From: an uncultured Collinsella sp.
GTDB lineage: Bacteria; Actinomycetota; Coriobacteriia; Coriobacteriales; Coriobacteriaceae
Assembly (NCBI GenBank): GCA_902470345.1
Contig: CABRGB010000023.1
Location: forward strand, 1-25,996
Reading direction: 5' to 3'
DNA: 25,996 bases
A program made the translations under genes and the position numbers. Under the pieces are notes generated by a model. It searched no databases and was not told the DNA's origin. It worked only from the letters and a program-made list of their open reading frames with translations. The first letter of the stretch is position 1. Each line of letters starts with the position of its first letter. This document shows positions 15,995 to 23,659 of this stretch, one piece after another.

Positions 15995-16978
15995 ATGGCC
16001 CAATACGCTGCCAACGAAATCGAAAACTTGCCCGATAGCCCTGTAGCCCGTGAAGACCTGGGCGCGGGCGGCACCTTCCGCGGCGCCGGCGCACGCTCTC
16101 CGCTGTTCTGGAAGGTTCTGCTCCTTTCGGTGGCGGTCATCTGGGGCTACTCCTTTACCACTATGAAGGACGCACTCGGCACCATTCCGGTGTTCGCGCT
16201 GCTCTATGTACGCTTTCTGCCCGCAGCGTTGGTCATGTTTGCCGTCTTCCACAAGCGCATCATCGCGCACCTCAACGCTCGCAACCTGATCGTTGGCCTG
16301 AGTATGGGCGTGCTCATGTGGGCGGCCTATGCGTTGCAGACGGTCGGTCTGGCACATACTACGGCGGGCAAGAATGCCTTTTTGACGGGCACGTACTGCA
16401 TCCTTGTGCCGTTCGCGAGCTATTTTCTGAGCGGCGAAAAACTCACCCGCTATAACCTGGGCGCGGCACTGCTGTGCTTGGCGGGCATTGGCTTGGTGGC
16501 GCTCGATAGCGTTGAATTCAACATCGGTGACGTCATTACGCTGGCGGGTGCGGTCTTTTTCGCTATCCAGATGGCGGTGACCGCCAAGTACGGTCGCAAA
16601 ATGGACATCAACGTCATCACGTTTTGGATGTTTGTGGGCAACGGCGTGCTGAGCCTGGCAACGTCGCTGCTATTCGAGACCCAAGCGCCTCTGTCCGTGT
16701 GGACGCCGAGCTTTATCACTGCGATGGCGTTTCTCTCGGTGGGCTGCACATGCGCGGCTCTGCTCATCCAAAACGTCGGCCTGGCGCATGTCCCGGCCTC
16801 GACGGGCTCGCTGCTCCTTTCGATGGAGTCCCCTTCGGGTGTGCTGTTCTCGGTGCTGCTGATGGGGGAGGCGCTCACCTCGCGTCTGCTCGCCGGCTTC
16901 GTGCTTATCTTCCTGTCGATTATCTTGAGCGAGACTCACTTCGATTTTTTGCGCAAAAAGCCGCGCCCGCAATTGTAA
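15995..16978 (+). CDS. EamA/DMT-superfamily transporter
   Basis: This 327-residue integral membrane protein has the two-fold EamA repeat of the drug/metabolite transporter superfamily, with about ten helices. The first repeat starts at LLLSVAVIWGYSFTTMKDAL, with RFLPAALVMFAVF and AAYALQTVGLAHTTAGKNAFLTGTYCILVPF. The second starts near LAGAVFFAIQMAVTAKYG, with the family-typical ALLIQNVGLAHVPASTGSLLLSMESPSGVLFSVLLMGE. The hydrophilic N-terminal 35-40 residues are longer than usual. The start is ATG 15995, with GAGGA 6 bases upstream; the in-frame GTG at 15980 precedes that site. Substrates of such proteins include amino acids and other metabolites, usually exported; nothing here narrows the choice. 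A terminator follows the gene. Confidence 0.88.
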   Translation: MAQYAANEIENLPDSPVAREDLGAGGTFRGAGARSPLFWKVLLLSVAVIWGYSFTTMKDALGTIPVFALLYVRFLPAALVMFAVFHKRIIAHLNARNLIVGLSMGVLMWAAYALQTVGLAHTTAGKNAFLTGTYCILVPFASYFLSGEKLTRYNLGAALLCLAGIGLVALDSVEFNIGDVITLAGAVFFAIQMAVTAKYGRKMDINVITFWMFVGNGVLSLATSLLFETQAPLSVWTPSFITAMAFLSVGCTCAALLIQNVGLAHVPASTGSLLLSMESPSGVLFSVLLMGEALTSRLLAGFVLIFLSIILSETHFDFLRKKPRPQL

Positions 16979-16990
16979 ACAACTTGTTGC

Positions 16991-17016
16991 GCCGCCCTCC
17001 CGGGGCGGCATTTTTT
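16991..17016 (+). terminator. rho-independent terminator after the EamA gene
   Basis: GCCGCCC (16991-16997) pairs perfectly with GGGCGGC (17003-17009) around a 5-base loop, followed by six T (17011-17016), 12 bases after the EamA stop codon. Confidence 0.88.
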
Positions 17017-17029
17017 ATGCGTCGCCCTT

Positions 17030-17064
17030 AAAGTAGTACTTTGCACTTTACGCTATCAAAGTGC
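17030..17064. promoter_or_regulatory. putative operator array before the amidohydrolase gene
   Basis: AAAGTA-g-TACTTT (17030-17042) is directly followed by GCACTTT (17043-17049), whose inverse AAAGTGC lies at 17058-17064. Four ACTTT/AAAGT half-sites thus fall within 35 bases, just before the start codon region. This is a plausible repressor or activator site; no -10/-35 pair is convincing. Confidence 0.35.
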
Positions 17065-17094
17065 TTGCTGCAAAAACGTTACTGGGGGGCATCT

Positions 17095-18390
17095 ATGGCA
17101 CCAGCACTGTCCGATCTTCAACCGCAATCAGCGCCCAAGGCCACCGCGGCGGCGCAGGCCGCTATCGGTGACGGTCTTGTTGCAGAAGCTCAGGCTTTTG
17201 CAGACGAGCTCGCTGCGTGGCGACACGATTTACACCAGATGCCCGAGCTGGGCAATAGCCTCCCGCAGACCTCTGCGTATATTCAAGCGCGCCTGACCGA
17301 GATGGATATCCCATTTGCCACGCTCGTCGATGGTTCCTGTGTTGTGGGCCTTGTCGGCGCCGGTGCCGTCGCGGCCCAGGGCAATGGCGTCTGCACGGAC
17401 GAACAGGCCGGTACGGTCGTTATGCTGCGTGGCGACATGGATGCCCTGCCCGTTGCCGAAGAGTCAGGCGAGCCTTTCGCCTCTACGAACGGCTGCATGC
17501 ACGCATGCGGACACGATATGCACGCGACGGCGCTGCTTGGTGCAGCCCGTATGCTCAAGGCGCGCGAGGCGGAGCTTGTCGACGCCAATGCCACGGTTAA
17601 GTTGCTGTTCCAGCCGGGCGAGGAAACCTTTGAGGGTGCCCGCGCCGCCATCGCCGATGGTCTGCTACAGAACCCGCGTCCCCAGGCCGCCTTTGCCATG
17701 CATGTCAATAGCCAGTCGCCGCTTGGCCTGGTGCTCTACGGCAGCCCGGCGCTCTCGGGCGTGTACGGTTTTCGCATCACGCTTCAGGGCAAGGGTGGCC
17801 ATGGCTCGAGCCCCGAGATCTGCATCGACCCCATCACGGCCGGCGTCCATGTGCATCTGGCGCTTCAGGAGCTCATCTCCCGCGAGGTGCCGGCGGCCAA
17901 GGAGGTCGCACTGACTGTCGGTAAGTTCGCCGGCGGTCAGGCCGCAAATGTCATCCCCGACACTTGTGTGCTCGAGGGAACGCTGCGCGGCTTCGACGTC
18001 GAGCTCATGGAGCACCTCAAGACCCGCATCGCGGAGGTCGTCAAAGGTGTTGCCACGACCTATCGTACGCCGGCGACTATCGAGACGCTCTCGGATGTTC
18101 CGCCGCTTGTACTCGACAGCGATATGACTCAGGCGTCGCTTGGCTACGTGGGCGCAGTGCTGCCCAAGACGGCTTTCTTGCCGCTTTTCCATGCCATGGC
18201 GAGTGAGGACTTCGCGCTTATCTCGAGCAAGATCCCAAGTGCGTACTTTACCGTGGGCGCGGCCGTAACCGACACGGACGAACACTTTGCCCAGCACCAT
18301 CCCAAGGCACGTTTTAACGATGCCGAGCTGCCGCTCGGTGCCGCGGCCTATACCGCCGTCGCTTTGGGCTATATCGCCGACCACCGGTAG
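17095..18390 (+). CDS. M20D-family amidohydrolase / N-acyl-amino-acid deacylase
   Basis: This 431-residue metal-dependent hydrolase belongs to the M20D amidohydrolase group, which includes hippurate hydrolase and N-acyl-L-amino-acid amidohydrolases. Metal-binding motifs are in order: WRHDLHQMPELG, LRGDMDALPV, HACGHDMHATALLG, LLFQPGEE, FAMHVNS and the late HASEDF-type region (FHAMASEDFALIS) with QHHPKARF near the end. The lid/dimerisation domain begins at ITLQGKGGHGSSPEICIDP. The start at 17095 is fixed by GGGGGG at 17084-17089; an in-frame TTG at 17041 would put the start inside the upstream operator-like array. It probably releases an amino acid from an N-acyl or peptide-like conjugate in the cytoplasm; the exact substrate is not evident. 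Confidence 0.9.
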   Translation: MAPALSDLQPQSAPKATAAAQAAIGDGLVAEAQAFADELAAWRHDLHQMPELGNSLPQTSAYIQARLTEMDIPFATLVDGSCVVGLVGAGAVAAQGNGVCTDEQAGTVVMLRGDMDALPVAEESGEPFASTNGCMHACGHDMHATALLGAARMLKAREAELVDANATVKLLFQPGEETFEGARAAIADGLLQNPRPQAAFAMHVNSQSPLGLVLYGSPALSGVYGFRITLQGKGGHGSSPEICIDPITAGVHVHLALQELISREVPAAKEVALTVGKFAGGQAANVIPDTCVLEGTLRGFDVELMEHLKTRIAEVVKGVATTYRTPATIETLSDVPPLVLDSDMTQASLGYVGAVLPKTAFLPLFHAMASEDFALISSKIPSAYFTVGAAVTDTDEHFAQHHPKARFNDAELPLGAAAYTAVALGYIADHR

Positions 18391-18397
18391 CACCCAA

Positions 18398-18488
18398 CCT
18401 TGCCTTTCAAGCCTGCGGGCATGGCCGTAAGGCCTATGCCCTTGTCTTTCAAGGCAATCTTGGGCACTACCGGCGCCCGGCGCAGGCT
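18398..18488. repeat. possible third relative of the modular hairpin repeat
   Basis: After the amidohydrolase gene, GGGCAT-GGCC-gtaa-GGCC-t-ATGCCC (18417-18441) has the same build as the inner hairpin of the 10210 repeat: a stem, a 4-bp tip around a purine-rich tetraloop, and a single-base bulge on the 3' side. AGCCTGCG (18410-18417) pairs with CGCAGGCT (18481-18488) as an outer stem. The conserved GTTACGCGG hairpin and TCGACGCTGC spacer are absent, so kinship is uncertain. Confidence 0.4.
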
Positions 18489-18512
18489 ATTCGTTTGTCT
18501 AAAAGGAGCAGT

Positions 18513-18932
18513 ATGCCCCAGCAGCGTAAGTTCTTCCCCGGCTGGCTCGTGGTGGCCTCCGGCTTCGTGATCATGGCCACGTGTTACACGATTTTCGTCA
18601 ACTGCATGAGCCTGTTCCAGCCGCTGATCGTCAGCAACCTCGGGATTACGCTTGCCCAGTACAACGTCTCCAATGCGATCTCTACCGTGGTGAGCGTTAT
18701 CGGATCGCTTGTCATTGGCCATGTTGCCGATAAAGTAAGCGGTCGCGTTTTGGGCTCCCTAACCGTTATCGCCACCTCGGCGGTGCTCGCGGGCATGAGC
18801 TTTGTGGGTGAGCTTTGGCAGGTCTACGTGCTCTTTTCTGTTCGCTCCGTTCTGTCCGTGGCTGCCCGGGAAGCCGAATGGATGCTCGTACCATCATTCG
18901 GTTTCCAAGGCGGCCACGGGCCTACGAAATGA
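18513..18932 (+). pseudogene. truncated MFS transporter (N-terminal fragment)
   Basis: The 139-codon frame begins like a major-facilitator transporter of the OxlT-like group, with FFPGWLVVASGFVIMATCYT, LFQPLIVSNLGITLAQYN and HVADKVSGRVLG (the loop 2-3 motif), followed by helices up to ELWQVYVLFSV. Normal members have about 400 residues and 12 helices; this keeps about four. From about residue 112 the text no longer looks like a transporter and runs into GC-rich hairpins, ending at 18932. The start is well supported by AAAAGGAG (18501-18508). It is therefore most likely a gene remnant cut at its 3' end, perhaps by insertion or recombination at the palindromes. The missing two thirds are not found elsewhere in the window. 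Confidence 0.75.
18869..18906. repeat. inverted repeat at the end of the MFS fragment
   Basis: GGAAGCCGAATG (18869-18880) pairs with CATTCGGTTTCC (18895-18906) with one G-T pair and a 14-base loop. It lies inside the non-transporter tail of the truncated frame and is the first of three successive hairpins. Confidence 0.6.
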
Positions 18933-18993
18933 TCCGTTTTCCTCCGTCCCCAACAGATCACGTAATCCGAAGGGGACGGAGGAAAACGGATCA
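18930..18993. repeat. 22-bp perfect inverted repeat
   Basis: Bases 18930-18951 are the exact reverse complement of 18972-18993, with a 20-base loop between. The arms contain GGGGACGGAGG on the 3' side, sharing GGGGAC with the palindrome at 10446-10489 and with the short repeats at 7979-8019. The TGA stop of the truncated MFS frame (18930-18932) is the first three bases of the left arm. Confidence 0.8.
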
Positions 18994-18998
18994 CAAAA

Positions 18999-19060
18999 CG
19001 CGGCGGTGCGTCAGGCCGAACGAGTCCCCATACCCTCGTTCGGTCAGACGCGCCGCCGCG
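18999..19060. repeat. long hairpin upstream of hisS
   Basis: An outer stem (18999-19012 with 19047-19060, one G-T pair) and a perfect 9-bp inner stem CCGAACGAG/CTCGTTCGG surround a small loop. It ends 16 bases before the hisS -10 box. With only a T-rich, interrupted tail after it, a terminator role is possible but not clear. Confidence 0.65.
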
Positions 19061-19076
19061 GTTTGTGTTTGTGCCG

Positions 19077-19082
19077 TATAAT
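19077..19082 (+). promoter_or_regulatory. -10 box of the likely hisS promoter
   Basis: A consensus TATAAT lies 42 bases before the hisS start. The matching -35 position falls in the GC-rich hairpin arm and shows no TTGACA-like sequence, so an activator or an unusual promoter may be involved. No T-box specifier or anti-terminator is seen. Confidence 0.5.
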
Positions 19083-19124
19083 GACCGTTACCTATGACGC
19101 GATACAAAAGAAAGGTGTTTGCCC

Positions 19125-20438
19125 ATGCAGGCACAGAAGGCGGAGGGAACCCGCGACCTTATCGGCGCCGAGATGCGCGCCTGGCAAAAGATGCAGCAGA
19201 TTGCGGCCGGCGCGTTCGAGCCGTTTGGTTTTAAACCCATCGAGACGCCCGCGATCGAGCAGGTTGACGTGTTTGTCCACGGTATCGGCCAGTCGACCGA
19301 CGTCGTGCGCAAGGAAATGTTCCGCGTGTTCAGCGGTGCCAACCTGGAGCGCGTCTTTACCGAGGGCACCGACACCAAACTCAAGCCCAAGCAGCGCCTG
19401 GCACTTCGCCCCGAGGGCACGGCCGGCGTGGTGCGCGCCGTCGTCGAGAACAATCTGGTGCCCCAGGGCTCCACGCCGTTTAAGGCTTACTACGCCGAGG
19501 CCATGTTCCGCGGCGAGCGTCCCCAGAAGGGCCGCCTGCGCCAGTTCCACCAGGTGGGCATCGAGTGGCTCGGCGCTCCCGATCCGGCGGCAGACGCCGA
19601 GTGCATCATCATGCTCATGGAGTTCTACAAGCGCCTGGGCTTCGATCTTTCCAAGCTTCGTCTGCTCATCAACTCGATGGGTGACGCCCAGTGCCGTCCG
19701 GCTTATCGCGAGCAGGTTAAGCAGTTCATCCTCGATCACGCCGACGAGATGTGCGATGAGTGTCGCGAGCGCGCCGAGCTCAACCCGCTGCGTGCCTTCG
19801 ACTGCAAGAACGACCACTGCCGCGAGATCATGGCCGAGGCTCCGCTGATGGGTGACAACCTGTGCGATGAGTGCCGCGAGCACTACGAGCAGGTCAAGCG
19901 CTATCTGGATGCCGCCGGTATCGAGTATGTCGAGGATCCCACCTTGGTGCGCGGCCTGGACTACTACACCCGTACTGTCTTTGAGGTCGAGGCCCCTGGC
20001 GCCGGCGTCGGCTCCATCGGCGGCGGCGGCCGCTACGATGGCCTGGTCGAGCTCGAGGGTGGCAAGCCCACGGCGGGCGTCGGCTTTGCTGTCGGTTTTG
20101 AGCGCGCCCTGCTGGCCCTGCAGGCCTTTGGCAGCGATTTGGGTGCCGATGAGGCCCCGTGCGTCTATGTCGCCAACGCCGGCAAGGAGCTGCGTCAGAA
20201 CGTCTTTGCCATTACGCAGGAGCTTCGCGCCGCAGGTATCGTGACCGAGGCCGACTATCAGGGTCGTTCGCTCAAGGCCCAGTTTAAGCAAGCCGATAAG
20301 GTAGGCGCCAAGCTCATCTTGGTCCTGGGTGGCGACGAGCTTGCCGCCGGCAAGGTCAAAGTGCGCGACATGCAGAGCCATGACGAGGTGCTCGCCGATC
20401 TGGACAACGTCGTCGAGGCGGTTCGCGAGCGCCTGTAG
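19125..20438 (+). CDS. hisS: histidyl-tRNA synthetase
   Basis: This 437-residue class II aminoacyl-tRNA synthetase charges tRNA-His with histidine in the cytoplasm. It has the N-terminal AEGTRDLIGAEM, motif 2 RPEGTAGVVRAVVENNL with FRGERPQKGRLRQFHQVGIE, the HisA box VRGLDYYTRTVFEV, GGGGRYDGLV and motif 3 GVGFAVGFERALLAL. A C-terminal anticodon-binding domain of about 95 residues follows. The internal stretch with paired cysteines (DEMCDECRERAELNPLRAFDC, then HC and CDEC) is typical of one HisRS subgroup. The start is ATG 19125, with AAGG at 19112-19115; a TTG two codons upstream is too close to that site. aspS, its common neighbour, is not downstream. Confidence 0.97.
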   Translation: MQAQKAEGTRDLIGAEMRAWQKMQQIAAGAFEPFGFKPIETPAIEQVDVFVHGIGQSTDVVRKEMFRVFSGANLERVFTEGTDTKLKPKQRLALRPEGTAGVVRAVVENNLVPQGSTPFKAYYAEAMFRGERPQKGRLRQFHQVGIEWLGAPDPAADAECIIMLMEFYKRLGFDLSKLRLLINSMGDAQCRPAYREQVKQFILDHADEMCDECRERAELNPLRAFDCKNDHCREIMAEAPLMGDNLCDECREHYEQVKRYLDAAGIEYVEDPTLVRGLDYYTRTVFEVEAPGAGVGSIGGGGRYDGLVELEGGKPTAGVGFAVGFERALLALQAFGSDLGADEAPCVYVANAGKELRQNVFAITQELRAAGIVTEADYQGRSLKAQFKQADKVGAKLILVLGGDELAAGKVKVRDMQSHDEVLADLDNVVEAVRERL

Positions 20439-20495
20439 CGCATCTTTTTGAGCTTCGGGCCTGCTAACGTGCCCTGCTCATGGAGAGCGATTGTT

Positions 20496-20533
20496 ACGGG
20501 GGTGTTTCGCTTTTATGCGGAATGCCCCCGTTT
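20496..20533 (+). terminator. terminator-like hairpin after hisS
   Basis: ACGGGGGTGTTTCGC (20496-20510) pairs with GCGGAATGCCCCCGT (20517-20531), with three G-T pairs and a 6-base loop. The tail is only TTTACG, so it is a stable stem with a weak T-run. It lies 58 bases after the hisS stop. Confidence 0.5.
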
Positions 20534-20588
20534 ACGTATGCCGCCCACCGAGAAATACGACCATTTAGGGCAAAAACCTTTGCAATGC

Positions 20589-20651
20589 AGAAAATACTTT
20601 TGTGTGGTAAAGCGCAATCAGTGTCGAAAGTATTTCTCAAGCGCCTATAAT
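20589..20651 (+). promoter_or_regulatory. ppc promoter with upstream inverted repeat
   Basis: A consensus -10 TATAAT is at 20646-20651, about 45 bases before the ppc start; no strong -35 is seen. AGAAAATACTTT (20589-20600) is nearly inverted by AAAGTATTTCT (20627-20637), with one bulged base, covering the -20 to -70 region. This looks like a site for a dimeric regulator; its identity is unknown. Confidence 0.45.
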
Positions 20652-20695
20652 GAATACCGCATGTTACGTGCATAGAAGGAGGAATGGGAGGAAAC

Positions 20696-23509
20696 GTGGC
20701 TGAGAACCTAAGCAACCAGTCTGTACCCGAAGCCGCGGCGCGCGTCGCTGCCGTGGTCAACCGCCTCGTTAACCGAATCGGCTCGAATGCCGAGTCCAGG
20801 GAGCGTCTCGCCGAGATCGAGATCCCCGAGGAGCTGCGCGACAATCTGGCGCTGTTCTTGCGCCTGGAGCGCCGTGTGCTTAGCGAGTATGATCCCGAGA
20901 TCGCGGACCTGTTCGACAAGATTTTGACAGCCGAGATTGTGGTCAATGCCGGCAACCCCGGTACCTGCGCTGCCGACGAAGCCGTCGACGAGCAGGGCGT
21001 GCCCACCGCCGACGAGCCCACTGCCGTGGCATTTCGTGAGGTCGTCGATTTGATCGACAGCCTGCCGCTCGATAAGCAGCAGGTCATCGTTCGCGCCTTT
21101 ACGAGCTTTTTCCATCTGGCAAACCTGTCGGAGGAGAACTACCGTGTGGCGCAGCTGCGCGAGCGCGAGGCCGGTGCGTCGACCGATACCGAGGTCGATC
21201 CTGCCAACGAGCTTACCGTTGCCTATCACCAGCTGGTGAATGAGCTGGGTGTCGAGGGTGCCAACGAGCTGCTCGACAAGCTCGAGTTCCACCCTGTCTT
21301 TACCGCACATCCCACCGAGGCCCGTCGTAAGGCCGTCGAGGGCAAGATCCGCCGTATCTCCAACCTGCTGGAGGAGCGTCCGCGTCTGGGCGGCTCCGAC
21401 CTGGTGGAGAACGAGCGCCATATGCTGCAGGAGATCGACGCCCTGGTGCGTACGAGTCCCATCGCGCTCAAGAAGCCCACGCCGGTCGAGGAAGCCGATA
21501 CCATCATCGACATCTTCGATAACACGCTGTTCGACGTTATCCCCGTTATCTATCGTCGTTTTGACGATTGGGTGCTGGGCGACAAGGCCGGTACTGTGCC
21601 GCCGCTGTGCCCGGCGTTCTTCCATCCCGGCAGCTGGATCGGTTCCGACCGCGACGGTAACCCCAACGTCACCGCCAAGGTGAGCCGTGAGGTCGCCGCC
21701 AAGTACTTTACGCACATGGTGCTCAAGCTCGAGGACAAGTGCCGCCACATCGGCCGCAACCTCACGCTCGAGGCTACCTACAGCAAGCCGTCGGCCGAGC
21801 TCATTAACCTGTGGAACCATCAGGTCGAGATGAGCCCTCGTTACACGGCCCGCGCCGAGCTGATCTCCGAGCACGAGCCGCATCGCGCCGTCATGCTCGT
21901 CATGGCCGACCGCCTGAACGCCACCGTCCGTCGTATCACCGACACCATGTACCACAGCGCCGACGAGTTCCTGGATGACCTGCGCGTCGTCCAGCGTTCG
22001 CTGGCCGCCTGCGGTGCCGTCCGTGCTGCCTACGGCCCGGTCCAAACCATCATCTGGCAGGTCGAGTCCTTCGGCTTCCATATGGTCGAGATGGAGTTCC
22101 GTCAGCACTCCGTGGTGCATGCCCGCGCCCTTAAGGATATCCACGAGAACGGTATCCATGGCGACCTGCAGCCCATGACGCGCGAGGTCATCGATACCTT
22201 CCGCGCTATCGGCTCCATCCAAAAGCGCTACGGCAAGAAGATGGCGCACCGCTACATCATCTCGTTTACCAAGAGCGCTCAGCATGTGGCCGACGTCTTT
22301 GAGCTGGCGCACCTGTCCTTTGCACACGAGGAGGATGTCCCCGAGCTCGACGTGATCCCGTTGTTCGAGCAGCTCGAGGACCTCGAGGGCTGCGTCGACG
22401 TGCTCGATCAGATGCTTACGCTGCCCGTGGTGCAAAAGCGCCTTGCCCAGACCAACCGCCGCATGGAGGTCATGCTGGGCTATTCCGACTCTTCCAAGGA
22501 TGCCGGTCCTACCACGGCCATGCTCGCGCTGCACTCCGCGCAGGAGCGCATCGCCAAGTGGGCAGAGAAGAACGATATCGACCTGGTGCTCATGCACGGT
22601 CGCGGCGGTGCCGTGGGCCGTGGCGGCGGCCCGGCCAACAAGGCCGTGCTGGCGCAGCCCAAGGGTTCGGTCAACTGCTTCTTTAAGCTTACCGAGCAGG
22701 GCGAAGTCATCTTTGCCCGTTACGGCAACCGCACGCTGGCTCAGCGCCATGTTGAGTCCGTTGCCGCCGCAACGCTTTTGCAGTCGGCCCCGAGTGTCGA
22801 GAAGACCAACACCGAGACCACGCAGAAGTTCTGGGATATGGCCGAGAAGCTCAACACTGCAAGCCACGAACGCTATCTGGACCTGCTGAACACCGAGGAC
22901 TTTACACCGTGGTTCTCGACCGTGACGCCGCTGACCGAGGTCGGTCTGCTGCCGATCGGCTCGCGTCCCGCCAAGCGCGGTCTGGGCGCCAAGTCGCTCG
23001 ATGACCTGCGTACCATCCCGTGGATCTTCAGCTGGAGCCAGGCGCGCATTAACCTGGCCGCTTGGTACGGTCTGGGCACCGCCTGCGAGCAGCTTGGCGA
23101 TCTTGACCAGCTCAAGGCTGCCTACCAGGAGTGGCCGTTCTTCCGCACCTTTATCGACAACATCGAGATGTCGATTGCTAAGACCGATCAGCGCATCGCC
23201 AAGATGTATCTGCATCTGGGCGACCGCGATGATCTGTCCAAGAAGGTCTTTACCGAGATGCAGCTCACCCGTAAGTGGGTCCTTGCCATCGTCGGTGATG
23301 AGTGGCCGCTGCAGCGTCGTCGCGTGCTCGGCTGCGCCGTTCGCGTGCGTAACCCCTACGTCGACGCTCTGTCCATCGCCCAGGTCCGCGCCCTTCGCGA
23401 GGTGCGCATGAATCAGGACGAGATGGCCGAGGAGAAGAAGGCCGAGTACATGAGCCTGATTCTTTCGACTGTGACCGGCGTCTCGGCAGGATTGCAGAAC
23501 ACGGGGTAA
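20696..23509 (+). CDS. ppc: phosphoenolpyruvate carboxylase
   Basis: This 937-residue enzyme makes oxaloacetate from phosphoenolpyruvate and bicarbonate, refilling the TCA branch. Hallmarks are FTAHPTEARRKAV (catalytic histidine), SWIGSDRDGNPNVT, FRQHSVVHARAL, MLGYSDSSKDAGP, LMHGRGGAVGRGGGP and the invariant C-terminal QNTG. Length is within the usual bacterial range of about 880-970. For the start I prefer GTG 20696, with GGGAGG at 20686-20691; an in-frame ATG at 20684 has AAGGAGG only one base before it, which is too close, though it would add just four residues. The gene stands alone with its own promoter. In a fermenting gut bacterium it would feed succinate or aspartate formation (inference). 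Confidence 0.97.
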   Translation: MAENLSNQSVPEAAARVAAVVNRLVNRIGSNAESRERLAEIEIPEELRDNLALFLRLERRVLSEYDPEIADLFDKILTAEIVVNAGNPGTCAADEAVDEQGVPTADEPTAVAFREVVDLIDSLPLDKQQVIVRAFTSFFHLANLSEENYRVAQLREREAGASTDTEVDPANELTVAYHQLVNELGVEGANELLDKLEFHPVFTAHPTEARRKAVEGKIRRISNLLEERPRLGGSDLVENERHMLQEIDALVRTSPIALKKPTPVEEADTIIDIFDNTLFDVIPVIYRRFDDWVLGDKAGTVPPLCPAFFHPGSWIGSDRDGNPNVTAKVSREVAAKYFTHMVLKLEDKCRHIGRNLTLEATYSKPSAELINLWNHQVEMSPRYTARAELISEHEPHRAVMLVMADRLNATVRRITDTMYHSADEFLDDLRVVQRSLAACGAVRAAYGPVQTIIWQVESFGFHMVEMEFRQHSVVHARALKDIHENGIHGDLQPMTREVIDTFRAIGSIQKRYGKKMAHRYIISFTKSAQHVADVFELAHLSFAHEEDVPELDVIPLFEQLEDLEGCVDVLDQMLTLPVVQKRLAQTNRRMEVMLGYSDSSKDAGPTTAMLALHSAQERIAKWAEKNDIDLVLMHGRGGAVGRGGGPANKAVLAQPKGSVNCFFKLTEQGEVIFARYGNRTLAQRHVESVAAATLLQSAPSVEKTNTETTQKFWDMAEKLNTASHERYLDLLNTEDFTPWFSTVTPLTEVGLLPIGSRPAKRGLGAKSLDDLRTIPWIFSWSQARINLAAWYGLGTACEQLGDLDQLKAAYQEWPFFRTFIDNIEMSIAKTDQRIAKMYLHLGDRDDLSKKVFTEMQLTRKWVLAIVGDEWPLQRRRVLGCAVRVRNPYVDALSIAQVRALREVRMNQDEMAEEKKAEYMSLILSTVTGVSAGLQNTG

Positions 23510-23532
23510 TCGATAGCCCTGTGGCTCTCACC

Positions 23533-23659
23533 GGGACCCGATGGGTTTCCCTCTGAATGCGTCCTCGCACTTGAAGCTCCCTTATCCTGCTCCTTCGGAG
23601 CTGTGGATAGGGGGGCTTCGTGCTGCGGAATGCATTCAGAGGGAAACCCATCGGGCCCC
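23533..23659. repeat. long hairpin of about 127 nt after ppc
   Basis: Bases 23537-23560 are the exact reverse complement of 23632-23655, a 24-bp perfect stem, extended by three more pairs after one mismatch. The 71-base interior is itself partly paired: GCAC..GAAGC..CCCTTATCC with GGATAGGGGGGCTTCGTGC, topped by GCTCC-ttc-GGAGC. The unit begins about 23 bases after ppc. No T-run follows, so it is not a standard terminator; a mobile palindromic element or a structured RNA are options. Confidence 0.75.

Noticed and set aside
18933..19124. T-box riboswitch controlling hisS
   Set aside because: No T-box consensus or anti-terminator/terminator pair is seen, and the main hairpin lies upstream of the -10 box.
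20708..23215. 835-codon open frame on the minus strand opposite ppc
   Set aside because: It mirrors the codon structure of a confident PEP carboxylase gene, has no ribosome site and no recognisable domain; GC-rich codons leave long antisense frames open.
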